This document shows, piece after piece, positions 43,513-52,484 of a DNA stretch of 58,415 bases; position 1 is the first letter of the stretch; every line of letters starts with the position of its first letter. The stretch spans positions 1-58,415 of the forward strand of contig VERA01000009.1 of assembly GCA_018882935.1 (NCBI GenBank). Reading direction: 5' to 3'. Under the pieces are notes generated by a model, which was not told the origin of the DNA, did no database searches, and saw nothing but the letters and a program-made list of their open reading frames with translations. Both the position numbers and the translations under genes were made by a program. Origin of the DNA: Burkholderiaceae bacterium (lineage in GTDB: Bacteria > Pseudomonadota > Gammaproteobacteria > Burkholderiales > Burkholderiaceae_D).

Positions 43513-44203
43513 TCGCATCCTGCAATCGCAGGGTTTTGGTACGCGTAACACCTGCCGGCAGCTCATACGGCAGGGTGAAGTCAGTATTGATGGTGTTGTG
43601 ATGGATGATGAGCGCGCTGTGTTTGATACTGCGCACCTGCAGTTCACCTTGTTCGACGAGGTCTGGCTGTATCGTGAGCATGTTTATATCGCACTGAACA
43701 AGCCCGGTGGCATTGAGTGTTCACGCCGCCCAAGCCATCACCCGAGCGTGATGACACTGCTACCCGACGTGTTTCGGCAGCGCGAGGTGCAGGCGATTGG
43801 TCGGCTGGATCATGACACCACCGGCTTACTCTTGCTGACGGACGATGGTGCGTTTAATCATCGTATGTCGTCCCCCAAGCACCATGTACCGAAGCGTTAT
43901 CTGGCCACTACCGCGGAGCCGATCACGGCGGAACTTATTGAAGCGCTACTGGATGGCGTTCAATTACATGACGAGCCTGCGCCGCTCGCGGCGGTTGAGT
44001 GCGTACAGGTAACCGGGCGACAGCTTGAGATGGTACTGGCGCAGGGTAAATATCACCAAGTCAAACGTATGCTGGCAGCAGCGGGGAATCATTGCGCCGC
44101 GCTCCAGCGGATTTCTATTGGTGATTTACGCTTGGAAGCGCTAGGCTTGGCAGAAGGCGAGTGGTGTTATCTGGAAGAGAACCAGCTTGCTTTGCTAAAT
44201 TGA
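43493..44203 (+). CDS. 16S rRNA pseudouridine synthase, RsuA-type
   Basis: A 236-residue enzyme. The S4 RNA-binding domain (LSLDRILQSQGFGTRNTCRQ, residues about 3-60) is followed by the synthase domain with catalytic Asp in AIGRLDHDTTGLLLLTDDG and later PKRYLATTAEPI, KYHQVKRMLAAAGNH. It should make a pseudouridine in 16S rRNA (RsuA makes it at position 516 in E. coli). I place the start at the ATG 43493, inside the end of the ankyrin gene, because the protein then begins in register with the S4 fold. Confidence 0.9.
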   Translation: MTKLSLDRILQSQGFGTRNTCRQLIRQGEVSIDGVVMDDERAVFDTAHLQFTLFDEVWLYREHVYIALNKPGGIECSRRPSHHPSVMTLLPDVFRQREVQAIGRLDHDTTGLLLLTDDGAFNHRMSSPKHHVPKRYLATTAEPITAELIEALLDGVQLHDEPAPLAAVECVQVTGRQLEMVLAQGKYHQVKRMLAAAGNHCAALQRISIGDLRLEALGLAEGEWCYLEENQLALLN

Positions 44204-44251
44204 TCAGATGATTGGCCAGCGTAATTCACGCTTGCCGCTATTGACTGGTTT

Positions 44252-45643
44252 CTAATGTGAAATCCGGTAGCATGGTTTGTATTGCGTGCCCGGCAGCTTC
44301 ATCCGCGACTGCTCCACAAACGCGCTGAGTAAGCGATCCATCTGCACCATGATCTCGGGGTCGCCATGCAGCTCAAATAAGCCGTGGCGTTCAATCTCTT
44401 GTATGCCTTGCAGTTTGACGTTACCCGCCACCACCCCTGAAAACGCCCGTCGTAGCTGTGCTGCGAGCTGATGCGGCTGCTGATGCCGGTGTAAATTCAG
44501 CCCACGCATGCTGGTATGGGTTGGTATGAATGGCCGCTGAAACTCGGTATCGATTTTCAGGCGCCAGTTGAAGTAATAGGCATCGCTGTGCTGCTTGCGG
44601 TACTCACGCACTTCGCGCGTACCCGCCCGGCATAATCGCGCCACCTGCTCAGGGTCATCAATGATTACTGTATAAAGCGCCTGCGCCTTCGGGCCGAGCG
44701 TAGCGCCAATGAACTCATCAATCTGATGGAAGTAGGCCGCAGATTCCGCAGGCCCGGTAAAGATGAGTGGGAAGGGCAGGGCATGATTTTCCGGGTGCAG
44801 CAAAATACCCAGCAAATAAAGAATTTCTTCTGCCGTACCCACGCCACCGGGAAACACCACGATCACATGCCCTGCACGAACAAAGGCCTCTAAGCGTTTT
44901 TCTATATCGGGCAGGATCACCAGGTTATTGACAATCGGGTTCGGCGATTCCGCCGCGATGATGCCCGGCTCGGTAAAGCCAAGGTAGCGGCCATTACCGA
45001 TGCGTTGTTTGGCGTGGCCAATGGTGGCGCCTTTCATCGGGCCTTTCATCGCCCCCGGGCCGCAGCCGGTACAGATATCCAGCTCGCGCAAGCCCATCTG
45101 ATAACCCACGCGCTTGGTGTACTCGTATTCCGTGCGCGAGATCGAATGCCCGCCCCAGCACACCACCAGATTCGGTGCGAGATCGGTTTGCAGCACATTC
45201 GCGTTACGCAGAATATGAAACACCAAATCGGTGAGCGCAACCGCGTCATGCTCGCCGCGTTGATCTTGTAGCGCGAGCTCGGTGCTAGTGAAAAGAATAT
45301 CGCGTAACGCAGCAAACAAATGCTCGCGCATACCGAGAATCATGCGCCCATCCACAAAAGCGCTTGCGGGCGCGTTGCTCAGCTCAAGTTTGATACCACG
45401 CTCACGGTGCACGATACGAATATCAAAATTAGGATACGCCTCCATCAGCGCCTTACCGTCATCCATGTAATCGGCTGAGGCCAGCACCGCCAGCGCACAA
45501 TTACGAAACAGTTGATGCAGACCGGTTTGGCTGTTGTCGAGTAGCTTGGCGATTTCTTGTCGCGACAGCACCTCCAGATGCCCCTCGGGCGCCACCACAC
45601 CATCGATCACGGGATATTTCATGGGGTTTTTCATGGCTGACAT
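44252..45643 (-). CDS. ppnN: PpnN-like nucleotide 5'-monophosphate nucleosidase (LOG family)
   Basis: A 463-residue LOG-fold enzyme of the long type. CTGCGPGAMKGPMKGATIGH and VVFPGGVGTAEEILYLLGIL hold the P-G-G-x-G-T-x-x-E active site. The N-terminal (about 1-130) and C-terminal (about 365-463) extensions match PpnN/YgdH, which splits purine and pyrimidine nucleotides to base and ribose 5-phosphate and is controlled by (p)ppGpp in E. coli. I use the ATG at 45643; an upstream in-frame ATG at 45679 would run into the pirin promoter region. Confidence 0.9.
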   Translation of the reverse strand: MSAMKNPMKYPVIDGVVAPEGHLEVLSRQEIAKLLDNSQTGLHQLFRNCALAVLASADYMDDGKALMEAYPNFDIRIVHRERGIKLELSNAPASAFVDGRMILGMREHLFAALRDILFTSTELALQDQRGEHDAVALTDLVFHILRNANVLQTDLAPNLVVCWGGHSISRTEYEYTKRVGYQMGLRELDICTGCGPGAMKGPMKGATIGHAKQRIGNGRYLGFTEPGIIAAESPNPIVNNLVILPDIEKRLEAFVRAGHVIVVFPGGVGTAEEILYLLGILLHPENHALPFPLIFTGPAESAAYFHQIDEFIGATLGPKAQALYTVIIDDPEQVARLCRAGTREVREYRKQHSDAYYFNWRLKIDTEFQRPFIPTHTSMRGLNLHRHQQPHQLAAQLRRAFSGVVAGNVKLQGIQEIERHGLFELHGDPEIMVQMDRLLSAFVEQSRMKLPGTQYKPCYRISH

Positions 45644-45718
45644 GATGCCTGATGTTGGCGGCGGCTGAGCCCGCCGCATCTCGGTACAATAACGGGTTCC
45701 GGAAACCGAGGTTTATTT

Positions 45719-46588
45719 ATGTCCAACGAACAAGTCACTTTGCGCACCTTAGCGCGCATTATTCCAGCGATTAACACCTCTGACGGTGCCGGCGTTCGGC
45801 TACGTCGTAGCCTAGGTAGCGGCAAGGAAGTGCGGCTGGACCCGTTTTTGATGCTGGACGAGTTTTCTTCGGAAAACCCTGGTGACTATATTGCTGGCTT
45901 TCCGGCGCATCCGCATCGCGGTTTTGAAACCGTGACTTATATTCTCGATGGCCACATGCGGCACGAAGACCATATGGGTAATCAGGGTGATTTGCAGAGC
46001 GGTGGCGTGCAGTGGATGACCGCCGGTCGCGGCATTATTCACTCCGAAATGCCGCAGCAGCTGGAAGGCCGTATGCGCGGCTTTCAATTGTGGATTAACT
46101 TGCCCGCCAAAGAAAAAATGAAACCTGCGGGCTACCGCGACATACAGCCTGACGAAATTCCGGTGCACATGCTGGCCGGTGGTGGCCAGGTGAAAGTTAT
46201 CGCCGGTACGCTGGAGTCCGACGACACCAAGATTACAGGCCCGATCGCAGGCTTATCGACCGACCCGATGTACATTGATGTGCAGTTACCGCCGGGGGCG
46301 AGTTTTTCTTTGCGCATTGCACGCGGCCTGAATGCCATGGCCTACGTATTTGAGGGTCAGCTCAGGCTAGCGGGTGCCGACACCTTGCTCGCCACTCACA
46401 GCGCCGCAGTCTTGAATGATGGCGATGTGGCTGCGTTTACAGCGGCCGAGCAGGGCGCGCGTTTTTTGGTGCTGGCGGGCCGCCCTTTAAATGAGCCTAT
46501 CGTGCAGTATGGCCCGTTTGTGATGAACACCATGGCTGAGATTGAGCAAGCGGTGCGGGATTATCAGACGGGCCGTCTCACTGCCTGA
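45719..46588 (+). CDS. Pirin-family protein
   Basis: A 289-residue bicupin. The pirin signatures are HPHRGFETVTYILDG, GDLQSGGVQWMTAGRGIIHS and FQLWINLPAKEKM; the two His of HPHRGF plus later His and Glu form the metal site. Bacterial pirins range from quercetinase-like dioxygenases to regulators of central metabolism. It is divergent from ppnN. Its stop codon lies in the first unit of a degenerate 17-base repeat. Confidence 0.92.
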   Translation: MSNEQVTLRTLARIIPAINTSDGAGVRLRRSLGSGKEVRLDPFLMLDEFSSENPGDYIAGFPAHPHRGFETVTYILDGHMRHEDHMGNQGDLQSGGVQWMTAGRGIIHSEMPQQLEGRMRGFQLWINLPAKEKMKPAGYRDIQPDEIPVHMLAGGGQVKVIAGTLESDDTKITGPIAGLSTDPMYIDVQLPPGASFSLRIARGLNAMAYVFEGQLRLAGADTLLATHSAAVLNDGDVAAFTAAEQGARFLVLAGRPLNEPIVQYGPFVMNTMAEIEQAVRDYQTGRLTA

Positions 46589-46649
46589 GCCGATTACAGC
46601 CTAAGCCGACTCAAAGCCTGAGCAGACTCACCGCATGAACCGGCATACA
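46583..46649 (+). repeat. Degenerate 16-17-bp tandem repeat after the pirin gene
   Basis: Four imperfect units begin GCCTGAGCCG, GCCTAAGCCG, GCCTGAGCAG and GCATGAACCG, at 46583, 46599, 46616 and 46633. The pirin stop codon is in the first. It looks like an eroded duplication. Confidence 0.7.
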
Positions 46650-46651
46650 CA

Positions 46652-47788
46652 CTAGGGTGTGAGTTCGCTTGCGGCGTTGGTCGTCTTGGTTGACGAGCCC
46701 AGCGCCGCCCTGACCGCTTCAACAATGCCATGCGCAGATTGATCAAAGTTATACGGTTCGATCATCATGCGCGAGCGCTGTCCATAGGCCTCGCGTAATC
46801 CGTCGTTCGATAGCAAGGTGGCAGCGCAATCGGCCCACTGCTCAAGGTCGATTTTTCGCACGAAACCATTTTGCTTATCCACCACCAGTTCATCTGCAGC
46901 GCCGGCATGCGGACTGATAATGACGGGTAGCCCGGCGGCGCATGCCTCATTTGCGACCACGCCCCAGACATCGGCCTCGGTCGGAAACAGAAACACTTTT
47001 GATGAGCGATACAACCCGGGAAGATCTGCTTGCTTTGCAAAGCCATGAAATACAACATCCACTTTAGTAGCGTACGCTTTTGCGCGCAGGCGCAATGATT
47101 TTTCCAGGCTACCTGAGCCGACAATCAGCAGACGCACCTTGCGCATTAATAGCGAGGCACAGCGCGCCGCAACCTCAATGGCGAATTCAGGACGCTTGCC
47201 GGGTTCAAGACGACCACAGAAAATGAAATCAAATTCTTGTGTTTGATGCTCATCGATAGCGACGCGAAAACTCTCGTTATCGATGCACAAGCAAGATCGA
47301 TAGCAAGCTGACCGTGGCACACCGTAGTGACGGTAGAGTGCAAAGCCACCGTTGCTCGCTGCGATGACGGTACGTGCACGCCGATACGTCCAACGCCGTA
47401 AGCCCACATGCACTTTGCTCAGACCCCGCTCGGATTGCAAAGTGCCATCGGTCATAGGAACGTAGGTACGGCGAAATAATGAGCACCAACTCATGGCATA
47501 AAGATGCGTCGGGTTGAAGCCATTGCCGATTACCGCATCAGGCGAAAAACGCGTCAGCGCCGCCAATACGTCGGGGTTATTGTGAATATAGCGGCCATTC
47601 ACCGTTGTGATGCGCTCGCGTAGATACACTGTGTCAAACTGCATCGCAGGTAAATCCCAGAAGCGATTCGGCTCGCGTCGGCAACAGAAAATAACGTGTA
47701 GTTGCATATCAGGTGTCGCTGCAACCCGGTTAAGGATTGGGATCCGATAGGGTGGTGGTTCATTCAGTACCAGCGCGAGTTTGGGCAT
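46652..47788 (-). CDS. Glycosyltransferase, GT4-like
   Basis: A 378-residue GT-B fold enzyme. The C-terminal Rossmann half holds FIFCGRLEPGKRPEFAIEVA and ADVWGVVANEACAAGLPVI, the family E-x7-E region where nucleotide sugar binds. The N-terminal acceptor half starts PKLALVLNEPPPYRIPIL. It probably adds a sugar to an exopolysaccharide, capsule or LPS precursor. It overlaps the other glycosyltransferase gene by 29 bases, so the two act together, most likely in one glycan pathway; no polymerase or flippase is nearby. Confidence 0.88.
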   Translation of the reverse strand: MPKLALVLNEPPPYRIPILNRVAATPDMQLHVIFCCRREPNRFWDLPAMQFDTVYLRERITTVNGRYIHNNPDVLAALTRFSPDAVIGNGFNPTHLYAMSWCSLFRRTYVPMTDGTLQSERGLSKVHVGLRRWTYRRARTVIAASNGGFALYRHYGVPRSACYRSCLCIDNESFRVAIDEHQTQEFDFIFCGRLEPGKRPEFAIEVAARCASLLMRKVRLLIVGSGSLEKSLRLRAKAYATKVDVVFHGFAKQADLPGLYRSSKVFLFPTEADVWGVVANEACAAGLPVIISPHAGAADELVVDKQNGFVRKIDLEQWADCAATLLSNDGLREAYGQRSRMMIEPYNFDQSAHGIVEAVRAALGSSTKTTNAASELTP

Positions 47789-49124
47789 CGATAGCTTGTG
47801 TAATTGACGAATCGGGCAGGGGAGTGAGCGCCTGATGGTAGATGTCCATCAGCATGGCGTAGTTGCGCTCGGGCGTGTAGCGCGCCAGGTAGGTCTGATA
47901 TGCCTCCAAGCCCATACGCCGCATCTGCAAAGGGTTTGCTACTGCATAGGCAATTGCATCGGCTAATTCATTGGCATCGCCCGGTGTCACCAACAAACCA
48001 GTGCGACCATGCGTCACAATCTCGCGTAAGCCACCGTGACGACTTGCGATAACCGGTGTGCCGCAGGCAAAGGCTTCAATAGCAGCGAGGCCAAAGCTCT
48101 CGATACCGGTACTCGGCATTACTAAAAATTCAGCATGGGCGATTCGGAGCCGCAGTGCATCGCCCTGCTGGAACCCCAAGTAATCAAAGCCTTCGGTTTG
48201 TTCGACCATGCCTTGCAAAGGACCGCTACCGCACACTGCGATGCGCGTGACAGGGCACTGCTGCAGCGCTTGCGCCCGCGCGTGTAGGCCTTTCTCTGGG
48301 GATAGTCGGCCGATGAACAAGCCGCCACTGCGGCTGCCGGGTTGGGAATATTGATTACGTTGATCGCGGTAATTGGCAGATACATCGTGATGGAGCGCAG
48401 CATCAATCGCATCATCAATCGCATCATCAAGCGCATTATCAATCGCATTATCAATCGCATTATCAATCGCATTATCAATCGCATCATCAATCGCATCCGC
48501 GCCCATGGGCGTTGTAGACGCCTGCACAAAATTTGGTTTGATACACAGCTTTTCCGCGGGCAAACCACCACGAATAAAAATCTCGCGGCACATCTGATTC
48601 AGCACGATGTAGCGGCTAACACGGCGACGCCATGTGCCTAGCGCTCGGTGTGCTGATAACATGCTGGCGCTGACTGCAGATTGCGCCAGCGAGCTTCGGT
48701 AGCAGCGATGCAGCACCGCGCGCCAGGGCCAGCGGCCGACACAATCATCACAGCTGCGGCCATCACGCGTCAGCGTCGCTTGCGGACACAGTAGTCGAAA
48801 GTTATGCAGTGTTTGCACCACCGGCACACGGTAATGCTCAGCGATGCTGTATAACGAGGGCGAAATTAAAGGGAAGGTGTTGTGAGCGTGTATCAAGTGT
48901 GGCCTGAAACTGCGCAGCAGACGCCCGACTTCCAAAACGGTTCTCTGTGACCACACACTGTCGATCGCTACCTGCCAGCGTGGCAGTGCGTCGAGTTCCG
49001 CGTTATCACGGTGATACAGCATCACCTCGTGGCCGTTTTGTCTGAGCAGCTTGATCTCAGCCTCGACCACCGTGTCCTCACCACCACGAAAGATGTAGGC
49101 GTTGTGCGCCACCAGTATTCTCAT
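47760..49124 (-). CDS. Glycosyltransferase, GT4, with expanded Ile/Asp/Asn/Ala linker
   Basis: A 454-residue GT-B enzyme. RILVAHNAYIFRGGEDTVVE opens the N-terminal domain, LFIGRLSPEKGLHARAQALQ opens the nucleotide-sugar domain, and IESFGLAAIEAFACGTPVI is the E-x7-E region. Between the domains, about residues 208-245, an in-frame 12-base repeat encodes repeated DAID/NAID units. A Cys pair region (CDDCVGRWPW) suggests it belongs to the glycan-assembly type with a zinc-like knot. The ATG at 49124 gives the family start; the frame is open upstream to 49190. It is first in a two-gene operon. Confidence 0.88.
   Translation of the reverse strand: MRILVAHNAYIFRGGEDTVVEAEIKLLRQNGHEVMLYHRDNAELDALPRWQVAIDSVWSQRTVLEVGRLLRSFRPHLIHAHNTFPLISPSLYSIAEHYRVPVVQTLHNFRLLCPQATLTRDGRSCDDCVGRWPWRAVLHRCYRSSLAQSAVSASMLSAHRALGTWRRRVSRYIVLNQMCREIFIRGGLPAEKLCIKPNFVQASTTPMGADAIDDAIDNAIDNAIDNAIDNALDDAIDDAIDAALHHDVSANYRDQRNQYSQPGSRSGGLFIGRLSPEKGLHARAQALQQCPVTRIAVCGSGPLQGMVEQTEGFDYLGFQQGDALRLRIAHAEFLVMPSTGIESFGLAAIEAFACGTPVIASRHGGLREIVTHGRTGLLVTPGDANELADAIAYAVANPLQMRRMGLEAYQTYLARYTPERNYAMLMDIYHQALTPLPDSSITQAIDAQTRAGTE
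48402..48497 (-). repeat. 12-bp tandem repeat inside the glycosyltransferase gene
   Basis: Eight contiguous units of ATCAATCGCATC/T (plus-strand reading), nearly perfect, one with G for T at 48431. On the coding strand they give repeated D/N-A-I-D residues in the linker between the two GT-B domains. Copy-number change would keep the frame. Confidence 0.95.
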
Positions 49125-49250
49125 GCGGCGCGATGGTAGATAGCCCAGCCGCAGGTTGCGATGCGCAGCCGCAAGCGACTCCGCTATCATCGATGGTGTT
49201 CAACCGTGATCAAACTTTCCAAGCCCAATCATGCCGGCATGCATTCGTTC

Positions 49251-49280
49251 AATTACAGGCGATTACAGGCGATTACATTC
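49251..49280 (+). repeat. 10-bp tandem repeat upstream of the dehalogenase-like gene
   Basis: AATTACAGGC, GATTACAGGC and GATTACATTC follow one another, with a further AATTACAGG at 49286. It lies about 40-70 bases before the start codon of the next gene. Confidence 0.7.
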
Positions 49281-49322
49281 GAGTGAATTACAGGGAAGCT
49301 TTTTCATCAAGGAGTCGAGGTT

Positions 49323-50006
49323 ATGGAGCCAATTCAGCTTTCCGGACAACGCGTGCTGCTGACGCAGGCATCGGATTTCATGGGGCCGGCGCTGGCCGAG
49401 GTGTTTCGTGAATGTGGCGCTGAGGTAATCACTGCCGACGGCCCGATCACCGACCCCGACTATCCGCAGCAGCTCGTCACTGTGTCAGGCGAGATTGACG
49501 TGCTGTTACTCAACTTAGGTGTGCCGGCACCGATCAGTCCAGCAGGCGATGTCAGTGACGACGAATGGCACTCGGTATTTTCAGCGATGGTCGATCCGCT
49601 GCCCAGATTCGCGCGCGCTGTTTTGCCGCAGATGCTGGCTCGTGGCAGCGGGAAAATCCTGCTCATCGGTAGCGCCTCGGCCTTGCGTGGCATGCGCCGG
49701 GCCTCCAGCTACAGCGCAGCGCGCGGTGCGCAGTTGGCCTGGGTTCAGGCAGTTGGCACCGAGTTGGCCGGCAAAGGAATTCAGGTCAATGCCATTGCGC
49801 AGAATTTTGTTGAGAACCCCACGTATTTTCCGCCGGAGGTGCAAGCCAATCCGGCGTTTCAGGAGCGGCTAAATCGCGAAGTGCCGCTGGGTCGTTTGGT
49901 CAGCGCGCGCGAGGATGCGATGTTCTGCGCCTACTTAGCCAGCCGGCACGCAGATTGTTTTGTCGGCCAGGTGTTCCCGGTCTGTGGTGGCTGGGTTGGG
50001 CGGTGA
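49323..50006 (+). CDS. Halohydrin-dehalogenase-like SDR protein
   Basis: A 227-residue SDR-fold protein that is not a normal dehydrogenase. The glycine-rich cofactor motif is replaced by TQASDFMG (Thr14, Phe19, Gly21), which fits T-x4-F-x-G, and the active site is Ser117, Tyr130, Arg134 (SYSAARG), which fits S-x12-Y-x3-R with Arg in place of the SDR Lys. Both patterns define halohydrin dehalogenases, which turn vicinal haloalcohols into epoxides. NFVENPTYFPPE is similar in place to the NYLHS...YFYP loop of HheC. It stands alone on the plus strand. A divergent NAD-independent SDR of other function is the alternative. Confidence 0.7.
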   Translation: MEPIQLSGQRVLLTQASDFMGPALAEVFRECGAEVITADGPITDPDYPQQLVTVSGEIDVLLLNLGVPAPISPAGDVSDDEWHSVFSAMVDPLPRFARAVLPQMLARGSGKILLIGSASALRGMRRASSYSAARGAQLAWVQAVGTELAGKGIQVNAIAQNFVENPTYFPPEVQANPAFQERLNREVPLGRLVSAREDAMFCAYLASRHADCFVGQVFPVCGGWVGR

Positions 50007-50104
50007 TTGGGTGGTGCTGATGTATCTGGAAATGCTTGGCTGGATGGCCAATCATCCCTTGAAAAGCGCATCGATAGACTCGTCTTTAAGCCGCATAATT
50101 TGTA

Positions 50105-50554
50105 TTATGTAAAACGATATCCCAGAATCGGCTGCTCCACGATCAAGCCCGCGACCATCGCCAGCTCGGACGCAATCAGGTTGATGACATCATCCGACGT
50201 AATCATGCCGAACAAGCCGCCGGCACGATTCACCACCGGCAATCGCCGGATTTTCTTGCCACGCATGACCCCCAGCGCTTCGTTCAGGCTGGCGTCTTCC
50301 TGCACCGTGGTCACCGGCGAACTCATCAGCTCAGCCGCTGAAAACATTTTCGGGTCGACATCCAAGGCCAAGGTCTCGACCAGAATGTCGCGGTCGGTCA
50401 CGATGCCAATTGGAATGCGGGCACCATCTTGCTGGTTATCGACGACCACCACATCGCCCACATGATGCCGACGCATCAGCGCGGCCACCTCGGCAATTGG
50501 GGCATCAGGTTCGCAACACACCACGTTTAGGTTTGCGTAGTCTCGTACCAGCAT
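50105..50554 (-). CDS. CBS-domain pair protein
   Basis: A 149-residue protein made of two CBS domains: VVCCEPDAPIAEVAALMRRH then IPIGIVTDRDILVETL, and SSPVTTVQEDASLNEALGVM then LFGMITSDDVINLIASEL. Such pairs bind adenine nucleotides or S-adenosylmethionine and sense energy state. I use the ATG at 50554, preceded by GGGAG, rather than the in-frame start at 50590. It is divergent from the DUF4404 gene. No effector domain is attached. Confidence 0.92.
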   Translation of the reverse strand: MLVRDYANLNVVCCEPDAPIAEVAALMRRHHVGDVVVVDNQQDGARIPIGIVTDRDILVETLALDVDPKMFSAAELMSSPVTTVQEDASLNEALGVMRGKKIRRLPVVNRAGGLFGMITSDDVINLIASELAMVAGLIVEQPILGYRFT

Positions 50555-50619
50555 GGATTTGATCTCCCGAGATTGACAGCGCTTCGGCACAGGAACACCA
50601 TGCCAAAAAGGAGGACGCT

Positions 50620-50904
50620 ATGTCATCGGAATTCAGTTTGGAACGCATTACCCAACTCGTCTCTGATCTTGAGCAGGAGCTGCAGGCCGCGCCGCCCGGC
50701 TCGGCCAAACTCGATGCATTACGCGAAGAGATTGTGGTTCTCAAACGTACGCTTGCGCAGCCTGAGGGCGCGCCCGTCGAGCTCAATGAGCACCTCCACG
50801 GCGTACGCAGCCGGCTAAGTGAAGTGCTCGCCAATGTCGAGGTCGAGGCAATGAAAGACACGCCCTACTTGGTTGAGTTCGGTCGGATACTCGGATTGGT
50901 GTAG
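50620..50904 (+). CDS. DUF4404 family small protein
   Basis: A 94-residue, acidic, largely helical protein. LDALREEIVVLKRTLAQPEG and LNEHLHGVRSRLSEVLANVE fit DUF4404, a family without known function. AAGGAGGA lies before the ATG (about 50608-50615), an excellent ribosome site. It is divergent from the CBS gene across 65 bases and may share its control region. Confidence 0.8.
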   Translation: MSSEFSLERITQLVSDLEQELQAAPPGSAKLDALREEIVVLKRTLAQPEGAPVELNEHLHGVRSRLSEVLANVEVEAMKDTPYLVEFGRILGLV

Positions 50905-50954
50905 GCCACCCGACCACCGTCGTGGTCGAGATGGCGTGGCATTACAGGTGGGAT

Positions 50955-52451
50955 TTACTGCGATGGGTTGTTGCTGCTGACCGAGTTGCTGGTCGAGTTG
51001 GTGCTTGATGCGCTGCTATTCGAGAGGTTGGCCAAACCAGTCGCGGCCGTGCTGCTCGGCGTAGAGCGCTCCCTGTCAAACTGCTGCAGTACCGCGCTGG
51101 CAAAGGGTGGGAACTGTTTGCCCGAGACCTCTTTGATAGTGGCCAGGAACAAGGTGGGCACCGCCAGACCAGCCTCGGTATCACCACCCTTCGCAGCTCT
51201 CAGCACCATGCGCGACATCACGAGCTCGTAGGCGAGTCGCTCCCGATGCGTGCTGCCCAGCTTCATCTCGACCAGCTTGCTATCCATGGCGCGCCATAGC
51301 GACATCAATTCTGGCGGGAATGTCTCGGCGGGATTTTCGCTCGACGCCTTTCCAAACGCAGCGTCGGCGAAAACGCGTGCCTTGGTCTCCATGTTTTGCA
51401 CGTAGCGTTTTTTGGTACCGGGATCTGCCTCCTCGCGTTTGGCAAGATCGGCCATAGTAAGCGTGGCGTCGCCGTAGTCTTGCATGACCGAGCGACGTAT
51501 AGCGGACAGCTGATTGCCCGCCGCGCTTTTATCAAACGCCTGGCTATACAAGAGGTTGATCAAGGCCGAGTGCGTGATGCTTGATTCTTTAAAAGACGCT
51601 GGTAGGCGCTTACGCAATTCAGGAGAAAACTGATCTACCGGGATTTTCACGGGCTGGCTAAGGAATAACTGTGCGTCAGATGCACGCATGCCCTTGCTTG
51701 CCGAGCCGGACGCCTGAATTGCTCGCGCAATATGTCCAGCGATTTCATCGCTCAACGCAACGAGCTCACTATCCGCTTTTTTGCCTGATGCCTGAACGTC
51801 AGCGCCATGGGTGCTTGGCTTGTTTGATGGATCGCTTGCTGATACTGAGCCTTTGCGCGTTGTTGATGGCGCTGATACGCTGCCCTGCCCCTCCGACGCG
51901 GTCTGTAGTGGCAACATGGCCCGCAATGACACTTTCAGGCGTTTCGACTTGGTGGGGCTAGTGCGCGGCGACTCATCGCTGGTGGCGTCACCCGTCAGCA
52001 GGCTCAGCGGCAGCGATGGCACATGAGACCTTGCTGATGCACGCGGCGTCAGCGTTGGCGTTGTCGGCGCCGTGGTAGGCAGTTTAGTGGGCGATGTTGG
52101 CGGCGCTGCAACCTGGAACGACGTTGAATGTGCGCTCAGTCGTGCTGGTGATGATCCACTACGTTCGCGGTTTTGCTGGGCTGAGTCCATGGCAAATTCC
52201 CGCAATGAGCGCGGTGAGCGTGGCACGACACGTGGCGGTGGTTGAAATTTTTTTGTCGGACTGGATGTGCCGGAGTTATTCGGTGTGGTGGGTGGCGTTT
52301 TGCTTGAGTTGACATTTTGGCTGGCAACAGGTTGCCCATAAGCGCTATTGGCATCAGTACGAGCATTCGGTTGATTCGCTAGTACAGCGGCTTGGTCAAT
52401 ATTGCCGACATAGGGAGTACCACTGGTGGCGGTAGAGCTGGGCAGACTCAT
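50955..52451 (-). CDS. Unknown Ser/Pro/Thr-rich protein with C-terminal helical domain
   Basis: A 498-residue protein that I do not recognise. Residues 1-225 are Ser/Thr/Pro-rich and likely disordered; the tetrapeptide SPTK occurs three times (near 64, 120, 165). Residues about 228-470 are a helical domain with ITHSALINLLYSQAF, SAAG and FPPELMSLWRAMDSKLVEM, all of which have counterparts in the protein encoded upstream. The last 25 residues are a Ser/Asn run. There is no signal peptide. Disordered N-terminus plus compact C-terminal domain recalls type III/IV effectors, but no secretion genes are present here. AAGGAAG precedes the ATG. Confidence 0.6.
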   Translation of the reverse strand: MSLPSSTATSGTPYVGNIDQAAVLANQPNARTDANSAYGQPVASQNVNSSKTPPTTPNNSGTSSPTKKFQPPPRVVPRSPRSLREFAMDSAQQNRERSGSSPARLSAHSTSFQVAAPPTSPTKLPTTAPTTPTLTPRASARSHVPSLPLSLLTGDATSDESPRTSPTKSKRLKVSLRAMLPLQTASEGQGSVSAPSTTRKGSVSASDPSNKPSTHGADVQASGKKADSELVALSDEIAGHIARAIQASGSASKGMRASDAQLFLSQPVKIPVDQFSPELRKRLPASFKESSITHSALINLLYSQAFDKSAAGNQLSAIRRSVMQDYGDATLTMADLAKREEADPGTKKRYVQNMETKARVFADAAFGKASSENPAETFPPELMSLWRAMDSKLVEMKLGSTHRERLAYELVMSRMVLRAAKGGDTEAGLAVPTLFLATIKEVSGKQFPPFASAVLQQFDRERSTPSSTAATGLANLSNSSASSTNSTSNSVSSNNPSQ

Positions 52452-52484
52452 GACTAACTTCCTTTCTTGGTGAGTAAACGTTGA

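Noticed and set aside
48342-48641. Plus-strand 99-codon frame rich in RIINRI units
   Set aside because: It is the antisense reading of the 12-base repeat inside the glycosyltransferase gene.
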